Source of the DNA: CAZSNT01 sp964607765
GTDB lineage: Bacteria > Verrucomicrobiota > Lentisphaeria > Oligosphaerales > JABHEG01
NCBI GenBank assembly: GCA_964607765.1
Contig: CAZSNT010000227.1
Span: 1 to 13,720 of the forward strand
Direction of reading: 5' to 3'
DNA: 13,720 bases
Under the pieces are notes generated by a model, which saw only the letters and a list, made by a program, of their open reading frames with translations, had not been told where the DNA came from and did not search any database. Both the position numbers and the translations under genes were made by a program. Positions 8,141-13,720 of this stretch are shown in pieces. Every line of letters starts with the position of its first letter. The stretch's first letter is position 1.

Positions 8141-9201
8141 GAGATGTGACCCTCTCCATTCTCTGCCGCCGTCAACGCCCTGACCGAGCCGCGCTCTATC
8201 AACGAGACGGGCAGCACACTCGTCTCCGGCTCGGCGCGGCCGTGCGCCAGCCTGTCAAGCAGCACCGCGGCACGCTTGCCCATCCGCATCAGCGGCTGGT
8301 GTATGGTCGTCAACGGCGGATGGGCGAGAGGCGCGATCAGATTGTTGTCGAAGCCAATCACCGAGACGTCTTCCGGTACGCGCAACCCCATCTCGCGCAC
8401 CTCGTCCACGGCGGCGAACGCCATCAGATCGCTGGCAGCGAACAGCGCGGTCGGCCGCTGCCCGGAAGGGCCCAGGATATCCCGCACGGCAGCCCGGGCG
8501 TTGCCGGGCTGGAACCTGGCGTCGACCACCCAGTGGGGCGGACAGCCCAATCCGGCATTGTGCAGCGCTTCCAGGGCGCCGTCATACCTGTCCCGACCAA
8601 CGTGCAGCCGCAGATCCCCCATGATCAGACCGATATCACGGTGCCCGGCGCCAACAAGATGCTCCACAGCCAGGCGCCCGCCGCCCCGGTTGTCCACCAG
8701 AACGCTGCATTCCTTGCCCTGGGGCGACGGCTCGTTGACCAGCACGCAATGCAGCTTCGCATCGTGAATCTGCCGGAACAGCGCCGCATCGTGCCGGATG
8801 TCCAGCAGAATCACGCCGTCCACATGCTGGTGACTCTCCTCGATCAGCCGCTCTACCGGCGTGTCCGCGTTGAACCACATCAGCATCAGATTGCGCCGCG
8901 CCTGCCGACAGAACTCCGACACGCCGGCCAGCACCCGGTTGGCAAACAGCTGGGAGTATCCCGAGCCGCCGATGCCGCCCACAACAACCCCGAAAACATT
9001 CGTGTCCCGGCGCGCCAGCGACCGGGCAGCGGCGTTGGGTGTGTACTGGTGCTTGCGCAGCAGCGCCTGAATGCGCTTCTTCTTCTCCTTGGCCACGGGC
9101 CCCGAGTTGTTCATCACTCGTGAAACCATGGAGATGGACACGCCGGCTTCCTCGGCAATGTCGTAGATGTTCGGTCTGTCTGCTCGGTTGCGTTTCGGCA
9201 C
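8137..9201 (-). CDS. LacI-family transcriptional repressor
   Basis: The 354-residue protein begins at a GTG codon (GGGGG 5 nt upstream); no ATG would retain the DNA-binding domain. Residues 11-32 (NIYDIAEEAGVSISMVSRVM...) form the LacI helix-turn-helix. Residues about 56-63 (NAAARSLA) form the hinge helix, with L62 in the place of the leucine that pries open a central CpG step in LacI-family operators. Residues from about 68 onward form the periplasmic-binding-protein-like effector domain, with typical stretches such as ALFAASDLMAFAAVDEVREMG and PEDVSVIGFDN. The effector is probably a sugar or oligosaccharide from the pathway. The stop overlaps the phosphorylase start by ATGA, so repressor and enzymes share one transcript, and an operator-like site lies about 85 nt upstream. 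I infer autoregulation and control of the divergent genes at 10223-10491. Confidence 0.93.
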   Translation of the reverse strand: MPKRNRADRPNIYDIAEEAGVSISMVSRVMNNSGPVAKEKKKRIQALLRKHQYTPNAAARSLARRDTNVFGVVVGGIGGSGYSQLFANRVLAGVSEFCRQARRNLMLMWFNADTPVERLIEESHQHVDGVILLDIRHDAALFRQIHDAKLHCVLVNEPSPQGKECSVLVDNRGGGRLAVEHLVGAGHRDIGLIMGDLRLHVGRDRYDGALEALHNAGLGCPPHWVVDARFQPGNARAAVRDILGPSGQRPTALFAASDLMAFAAVDEVREMGLRVPEDVSVIGFDNNLIAPLAHPPLTTIHQPLMRMGKRAAVLLDRLAHGRAEPETSVLPVSLIERGSVRALTAAENGEGHIS

Positions 9202-9284
9202 GTAGTCCCCCGTATCGCTAAGGCACTATGACTGTTCTGTCCCGGCCCGACTCGCTTCTCACTTCTGCCTGGCGCCGGCGGCGG

Positions 9285-9302
9285 CATGAAAGCGCTTGCG
9301 TG
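9285..9302. promoter_or_regulatory. LacI-type operator O1, before the repressor operon
   Basis: CATGAAAGC/GCTTGCGTG is an imperfect 18-bp palindrome (7 of 9 positions symmetric) centred on CpG. On the minus strand it contains GCAAGCGCTT, the 10-mer shared with the two sites near 10300 and 10370. It lies upstream of the GTG start, just downstream of a weak promoter candidate. Confidence 0.75.
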
Positions 9303-9305
9303 GAT

Positions 9306-9334
9306 ACAGTACCGTGTAATCACGCCGCTGCCAG
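9306..9334 (-). promoter_or_regulatory. Weak candidate promoter of the repressor operon
   Basis: On the minus strand CTGGCA (9334-9329) is separated by 17 nt from TACTGT (9311-9306). The matches to sigma70 consensus are poor (4 of 6 and 3 of 6). Support comes from the position: the operator O1 starts a few bases downstream of the -10, much as O2 does at the much better promoter near 10340. Confidence 0.35.
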
Positions 9335-9344
9335 GGCAGCGGCG
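9323..9344. terminator. Perfect 10-bp inverted repeat, possible terminator of the prepilin-like gene
   Basis: CGCCGCTGCC (9323-9332) and GGCAGCGGCG (9335-9344) are perfect inverted repeats separated by AG. The hairpin lies about 100 nt after the stop of the prepilin-like gene on the minus strand. What follows on that strand (TGATTACAC) is not a T-run, so intrinsic termination is uncertain. It also overlaps the candidate -35 of the repressor operon. Confidence 0.4.
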
Positions 9345-9442
9345 GGTCTTCAGCGTTCAGTGCGACCGCGGATCGTCCGGCGTGAGGCCGCACGGTCTGG
9401 TCCGTCGGGTGTGAGAGTGCTGTTGAGCAGGATTCCCCATTC

Positions 9443-10222
<780 letters not shown>

Positions 10223-10301
10223 TCTCGCTCTGTCTCCTGTCTCGTTTCCTCTGTCTTTCGGCCGTTCCGACTCCCTTCTCACCCATCCCGCGCCCGCCAA
10301 C

Positions 10302-10315
10302 TGCAAGCGCTTGCA
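10302..10315. promoter_or_regulatory. LacI-type operator O2
   Basis: TGCAAGCGCTTGCA is a perfect 14-bp palindrome centred on CpG, fitting the general LacI/GalR pattern TGNAANCGNTTNCA. It begins 7 nt downstream of the -10 box of the minus-strand promoter, so it would cover about +1 to +14 of the prepilin-like gene transcript and block initiation when bound. Confidence 0.85.
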
Positions 10316-10322
10316 TTTCTCT

Positions 10323-10351
10323 ATCATAGTGAGCGTGCTGGCTTTTGTCAA
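10323..10351 (-). promoter_or_regulatory. Near-consensus sigma70 promoter of the prepilin-like gene
   Basis: On the minus strand TTGACA (10351-10346) and TATGAT (10328-10323) are separated by exactly 17 nt; the matches to consensus are 6 of 6 and 5 of 6. The start site would fall near 10316, about 94 nt before the ATG, and directly on operator O2. Confidence 0.8.
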
Positions 10352-10372
10352 GCCCAGAACTGAAACTATGCA
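10345..10372 (+). promoter_or_regulatory. Candidate divergent promoter of the NPCBM/cytochrome-like gene
   Basis: On the plus strand TTGTCA (10345-10350, 5 of 6 matches) is followed after 16 nt by TATGCA (10367-10372, 3 of 6). The -35 overlaps the -35 of the minus-strand promoter on the same TTGTCAA, and the -10 overlaps operator O3. It is weaker than its partner, so it may need an activator or escape from competition. Confidence 0.5.
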
Positions 10373-10382
10373 AGCGCTTTTG
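10369..10382. promoter_or_regulatory. LacI-type operator O3
   Basis: TGCAAGCGCTTTTG contains the shared GCAAGCGCTT with the symmetric core AAGCGCTT; the right arm is degenerate. Its centre is 67 bp from that of O2. It overlaps the candidate -10 of the plus-strand promoter. Confidence 0.75.
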
Positions 10383-10491
10383 GCTGCCAGGATACAGGTC
10401 TTTCCGGGAGCGCGGGGAGTGTTTTCCGGACGACTGTGTGATACCTTGTAACGACTGTATGGAACCGACGCAACGCACAGCGGGAGCGACA

Positions 10492-13380
10492 ATGATCAGT
10501 CAAATCGATCACAGCAGATGGGCGAATGTGCCGCTCCGGAGCGGCCCGAGAGCCGGTGCCATCCTCGTACTGGGGGGGCTGCTCACAGTCGCGCTATGCC
10601 ATGGCGCACGGGCACAGGTGCCAGACGCGGCCGCAACCCCGGCAGGGCCGCGCGCCCTGCCCTTCAAGTCAAGCCTGGTCCGGGGCGGCGACCGAGCCCA
10701 GGCACTGGCACTGGACGTCGCCGGCGTAGACGACCTCTATCTGGTCGTCACCTTCGGGCCGGACAGCTACCGCAGCGACCAGGCGATCTGGGCCGAGCCC
10801 GTGCTGGTTCACAAGGACGGTCGATCAGTCGATCTGACGACGCTGAAGCCGGCCGCGGTACAGCTCGGCTGGGGCAACCTGTGCGTGAACAAGAACCAGC
10901 GCAGCAAGCCGCTGAGCATCGCGGGCCAGTCCTTCAACAGAGGCTTCTGGGCACATGGTCCGTCCATGCTGCACTTCAAGTTGGGCGGACAGTACACGAC
11001 GCTGACCACGCAGGTTGGGATCGACACGGGCGCAGGCCGCAGCGGCAGTGTCGAGTTTGAGGTTACCTCGGCCGCCCCGAAGATGCCGGCCAAGAAGGTC
11101 TACACGCGGGAGAGCAAGGTCGTCAAAGGCCAAACGCGTCCCACGGCCCTTGTCAAAGTTTCTGCAGCGAACGAGGCCCCCCGCATGTTCAACAAGGAAG
11201 CTGCGCAGGTGCTGCTTCGGGAAGGTGTGGACAGGCTGGTGTTCGTGCGCCGTTTCACGCTCACGGCCAACCATGTTTACACCGAGCACGTGAACAGCCG
11301 CTGGATGCCCGGCGGCGGCCTGGCCGTACTGGACCTGAAAACAGGGGTCGCGACGGACCTGATCCCCGAACTCGGCGTTGGCGTGATTAATCGATTCGAC
11401 ATCTCCTACGACGCCAAGCGCCTGGTGTTCGATTACAAGAAGAGCAGCTCTGAGGGGTACCGCATCTATGAATTTGATCTGGCCTCAAAGGACCTGAAGC
11501 AGCTCACGTTCCCCACCGAAGGCGAGCCGGAACTGGTGCGGCTCTACGCAAGCAAGGGCTACCACCACGGCACGGATGACATGCACCCCTGCTATCTGCC
11601 CGACGGCGGGATCGTGTTCTCCACTACGCGCTGCCAGTACGGCGTTCTGTGCAACGCCGGCGACGTCTACACGACCACGAACCTGTACCGCATGAATGGC
11701 GACGGCTCAGGGCTGCGCCCGCTCTCGAACAGTCCGGTGAACGAGGCGAGCCCCGCCGTGCTGCCGGACGGCCGCATCATCTACCACCGTTGGGAATACC
11801 TGGACAAGGCAGCGGGGAACGTTAAGTGCCTGTGGGCCATGAATCCGGACGGCACGGCCACCGCAGAGGTCTACGGCAACATGATCACCTTCCCCGAGAC
11901 CATGATCTACCCGCGCCCGATCCCCGGTGCCCGGGGCAAGGTGGTGATGCTGGGCTGTTCCCACTGCTGCCCCAACAATGCGATGGGCGCGGTGGTCGTT
12001 GTCGACATGCTGGCCGACGTCCGTTCCGAAGACGCCATGTTCTTTGTCACGGACGACATCCGTGCCCTCGCGCACACCGGCTTCCATTTCCGGGACAAGA
12101 ACGGGAAGTGGAAGCTCGACAAGACGGGCAAGCTCGGACGCCTTTTCAAGGATCCCTACCCCATCTGGGAGGACCTGTTCATCGCCAGCCGCAAGCCCAA
12201 AGGCGCCGGTTGGAGCGACGCCAAGTCCTATGACCTGGTACTGCTCGACGGCATTGGCACGGAGACGCTGCTGTACAGCGACGACGAGATATCGTGCTGG
12301 CACGCCTACCCGCTGCGCCCGCGCCCGAAGCCGCCGACAATCCCGTCCTCAACCGATCCGGTGCTCGCGCGCCAGGGGTTGGCTCGGTTCATTGTCAGCG
12401 ATGTTTACGCGGGGATGGACGGCGTGGAGCGCGGCAGCGTGAAGCACCTGCGTGTGCTGGCGCAGGTGCCGCGCCCCTGGGCCGTGCGCAAGTCCTGGTA
12501 CCGGGACGACAGGGACGGCATGGCGCACTCGGCCATCGGCAAGGGGCATCTGGGCCTCAAGGTGCAGTACGGCATTGTCCCTGTCGAAGCAGACGGTTCG
12601 GCGCACTTCGTCGTGCCGGCCAAGCGCAACATCTACCTGCAGGCACTCGACGCGAACTTGCTGGCCATCCAGACCGAACGCACCTATGTGCACAGCATGC
12701 CGGGCGAGAGCAGAAGCTGCGTGGGTTGCCACGAGCGCCCGGGCCTGACCCAGCGAGCCGCTGCCGGCACGCTCGCAGCCATGCAGCGCCGCCCTTCCGT
12801 ACCCGCCCCGCAGCCAGGCGAGACGACGGCGGAAAGGCTGTTCGACTATGACCGCCAGATTCAGCCCATCTGGGACCGGCATTGCCTGAAATGCCACAGC
12901 GGCAAGACGCCAAAGGCGAAGCTGGATCTCAGCGGGACCCCAAAAGGCGTGTTCAGCGTCTCCTACAACAGCCTGATCGCCCGGTCCAACAAGAGCCCAC
13001 TCCTCGGCAACCGCGAGCCGCGGAACGAGAACAAGGGCTCGGCAGGGGTCGGCTACCAGCCGCCCTACTCCCTGGGCGCTCTCACCAGCACGCTGGCCGC
13101 CATGCTCTCACACGGCAGAATCACGCTGCGGAATGCCGAGCACCAAGCGTCTGCAGAGAAGCTGGCCAAGACGCACCTGAACGTCCGGGTCAGCGCCGCC
13201 GAACTGCTGGCTGTCACCAACTGGCTGGACGTGAACTGCCCCTTCCACCCCTCGTACTGGGGACGGCTCAACGCCAAGTACGAGAAGCACCCCAACTACC
13301 GGCCCGAAATCGGGTTCGACGACGCGCTCTGCCGCCGGGTGCCCAAGGCCGTTGCGCAAGCGGAGAGCGAGGGGGAGTGA
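10492..13380 (+). CDS. Exported NPCBM, beta-propeller and c-type haem-motif protein, hydrazine synthase alpha-like architecture
   Basis: The 962-residue protein has a signal peptide ending ARA (cleavage near 41/42). Residues about 58-192 match an NPCBM carbohydrate-binding module (SFNRGFWAHGPSMLHFKL). Residues about 240-640 look like a PD40/TolB-type beta-propeller, with repeats such as DISYDAKRLVFDY, CYLPDGGIVFSTT and PAVLPDGRIIYHR. The C-terminal part has VSDVYAGMDGVERGSVKHLRVLA and two c-type haem motifs, CVGCH (743-747) and CLKCH (798-802). This order recalls the hydrazine synthase alpha family, whose relatives are common in PVC bacteria that do not do anammox, so hydrazine chemistry is not implied. 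A cysteine cluster CSHCC lies at 489-493. The ATG at 10492 has GGGAG 5 nt upstream and gives a proper signal peptide; the in-frame ATG at 10345 lies within the promoter. Operator O3 suggests control by the repressor. Its function is unknown; a surface glycan-binding redox protein is plausible. Confidence 0.85.
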   Translation: MISQIDHSRWANVPLRSGPRAGAILVLGGLLTVALCHGARAQVPDAAATPAGPRALPFKSSLVRGGDRAQALALDVAGVDDLYLVVTFGPDSYRSDQAIWAEPVLVHKDGRSVDLTTLKPAAVQLGWGNLCVNKNQRSKPLSIAGQSFNRGFWAHGPSMLHFKLGGQYTTLTTQVGIDTGAGRSGSVEFEVTSAAPKMPAKKVYTRESKVVKGQTRPTALVKVSAANEAPRMFNKEAAQVLLREGVDRLVFVRRFTLTANHVYTEHVNSRWMPGGGLAVLDLKTGVATDLIPELGVGVINRFDISYDAKRLVFDYKKSSSEGYRIYEFDLASKDLKQLTFPTEGEPELVRLYASKGYHHGTDDMHPCYLPDGGIVFSTTRCQYGVLCNAGDVYTTTNLYRMNGDGSGLRPLSNSPVNEASPAVLPDGRIIYHRWEYLDKAAGNVKCLWAMNPDGTATAEVYGNMITFPETMIYPRPIPGARGKVVMLGCSHCCPNNAMGAVVVVDMLADVRSEDAMFFVTDDIRALAHTGFHFRDKNGKWKLDKTGKLGRLFKDPYPIWEDLFIASRKPKGAGWSDAKSYDLVLLDGIGTETLLYSDDEISCWHAYPLRPRPKPPTIPSSTDPVLARQGLARFIVSDVYAGMDGVERGSVKHLRVLAQVPRPWAVRKSWYRDDRDGMAHSAIGKGHLGLKVQYGIVPVEADGSAHFVVPAKRNIYLQALDANLLAIQTERTYVHSMPGESRSCVGCHERPGLTQRAAAGTLAAMQRRPSVPAPQPGETTAERLFDYDRQIQPIWDRHCLKCHSGKTPKAKLDLSGTPKGVFSVSYNSLIARSNKSPLLGNREPRNENKGSAGVGYQPPYSLGALTSTLAAMLSHGRITLRNAEHQASAEKLAKTHLNVRVSAAELLAVTNWLDVNCPFHPSYWGRLNAKYEKHPNYRPEIGFDDALCRRVPKAVAQAESEGE

Positions 13381-13381
13381 G

Positions 13382-13435
13382 GGAAAACGGAAAACGGAAA
13401 ACGGAAGAGGGAAGACGGAAGACGGAAAACGGAAG
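13382..13435. repeat. Heptamer array GGAAAAC/GGAAGAC
   Basis: Seven consecutive 7-bp units run from 13382 to 13430 (GGAAAAC three times, GGAAGAG, GGAAGAC twice, GGAAAAC), followed by a partial GGAAG. The array begins two bases after the TGA of the cytochrome-like gene. It is purine-only on the plus strand except for the C closing most units. Confidence 0.85.
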
Positions 13436-13483
13436 CCCAATCGGGTTGGGCCAAGAGACCGTCCGTCCCCCGCAGCCTGAGTT

Positions 13484-13509
13484 CCGTCCCGCCTTCCTGG
13501 ACGGGACGG
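13484..13509. terminator. Hairpin after the cytochrome-like gene, possible terminator
   Basis: CCGTCCCG (13484-13491) pairs with CGGGACGG (13502-13509) around a 10-nt loop. It is about 100 nt past the stop codon. No T-run follows, so an intrinsic terminator is uncertain and a dispersed palindromic repeat is equally possible. Confidence 0.35.
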
Positions 13510-13599
13510 CAGCCGTAGCGACGCTTCAGCGAGCGGATCTTCCGGAAAAGGGCATGGCGCGGACATACAGGCCCCGTACTGAGCGGAACTGACGCCGGC

Positions 13600-13639
13600 G
13601 ACTCAGTGACTCAGTGACTCAATGACCCGGTGACTCCTG
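13600..13639. repeat. Degenerate 8-bp tandem repeat GACTCAGT
   Basis: Units are GACTCAGT (13600-13607), GACTCAGT (13608-13615), GACTCAAT (13616-13623), GACCCGGT (13624-13631) and GACTCCTG (13632-13639). Similarity fades toward the right. Apart from this repeat, its neighbours and the hairpin at 13484, nothing gene-like is seen in 13381-13720. Confidence 0.75.
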
Positions 13640-13657
13640 TCTCGCCCTTCGCTACCC

Positions 13658-13671
13658 GACATCCGACATCC
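13658..13671. repeat. Two GACATCC heptamers in tandem
   Basis: GACATCC occurs at 13658-13664 and 13665-13671 and runs directly into the 19-bp repeat that follows. Confidence 0.5.
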
Positions 13672-13720
13672 GTAGGCTCTTCCCGCATCCGTAGGCTCTT
13701 CCCGCATCCGTAGGCTCTTC
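13667..13720. repeat. 19-bp tandem repeat running off the window end
   Basis: CATCCGTAGGCTCTTCCCG occurs at 13667-13685 and 13686-13704 without a mismatch, and the first 16 bases of a third copy fill 13705-13720. The array continues beyond the window, so its copy number is unknown. The units are not separated by unique spacers, so it is not a CRISPR array. Confidence 0.85.

Noticed and set aside
9202..9442. A small gene in the gap between the repressor and prepilin-like genes
   Set aside because: Open frames there are short or run into neighbours in the wrong frame, lack ribosome sites, and the stretch is explained by the operator, promoter candidate and hairpin.
10223..10492. Extending the prepilin-like gene to an ATG at 10492, and the divergent gene back to 10345
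   Set aside because: Both extensions would cross the promoters and operators, put non-conserved residues before the prepilin leader or signal peptide, and lack a good ribosome binding site.
10492..13380. Anammox hydrazine synthase alpha subunit
   Set aside because: The architecture is similar, but no other anammox genes are present, an NPCBM module is added, and relatives are common in non-anammox bacteria. Only family resemblance is claimed.
12882..13592. Plus-strand open frame of 236 codons extending past the cytochrome-like gene into the heptamer repeats
   Set aside because: Most of it is the +1/-1 shadow of the cytochrome-like gene, and the rest translates the low-complexity repeat. No start signal or domain.
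13667..13720. Possible CRISPR array
   Set aside because: The 19-bp units abut directly with no unique spacers, and no cas gene is present.

Overview
The window reads as one carbohydrate-utilisation locus from a high-GC bacterium, most likely of the PVC group (Kiritimatiellota, Lentisphaerota or Verrucomicrobiota). This rests on style, not on a marker gene: formylglycine sulfatases clustered with glycoside-active enzymes, a prepilin-like protein with the [24 protein letters not shown] signature, an NPCBM plus beta-propeller plus c-type cytochrome protein, and intergenic stretches made of short tandem repeats. No rRNA, tRNA, CRISPR array or insertion sequence was seen.

Layout. Positions 1-170 are non-coding, with a hairpin and short tandem repeats. 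Positions 171-9201 hold a tightly packed five-gene minus-strand operon, read right to left: a LacI-family repressor (GTG start), a large GH94 phosphorylase resembling 1,2-beta-oligoglucan phosphorylase, an exported GH144-like endo-beta-1,2-glucanase with an N-terminal Fn3-like domain, a sulfatase without signal peptide and a sulfatase with signal peptide. Junctions are a 4-nt ATGA overlap, a short overlap (23 nt), a 2-nt gap and a 14-nt gap. Positions 9202-9442 hold the operon's control region. A prepilin-like gene (9443-10222, minus) and a large exported NPCBM/beta-propeller/dihaem-type protein (10492-13380, plus) diverge from a 269-bp control region. Positions 13381-13720 contain no gene, only tandem repeats and a hairpin.

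Regulation. The 10-mer GCAAGCGCTT, centred on a CpG as expected for a LacI-family site, occurs three times: once before the repressor operon and twice between the divergent genes. The divergent region holds a near-consensus sigma70 promoter on the minus strand (TTGACA-N17-TATGAT) and a weaker plus-strand promoter, with -35 boxes overlapping on the same TTGTCAA. An operator lies at the start site or -10 of each. I infer that all seven genes form one small regulon controlled by the local repressor.

How the genes may work together (inference). The exported glucanase and exported sulfatase would attack a beta-1,2-linked, probably anionic, glucan outside the cytoplasm. Oligosaccharides would enter by a transporter not present here. 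The signal-less sulfatase and the GH94 phosphorylase would finish the job in the cytoplasm, giving alpha-glucose 1-phosphate. The pseudopilin and the carbohydrate-binding cytochrome-like protein would be induced by the same substrate and may serve capture at the cell surface. The pairing of beta-1,2-glucan enzymes with two sulfatases and these two surface proteins under one repressor is the most novel part.
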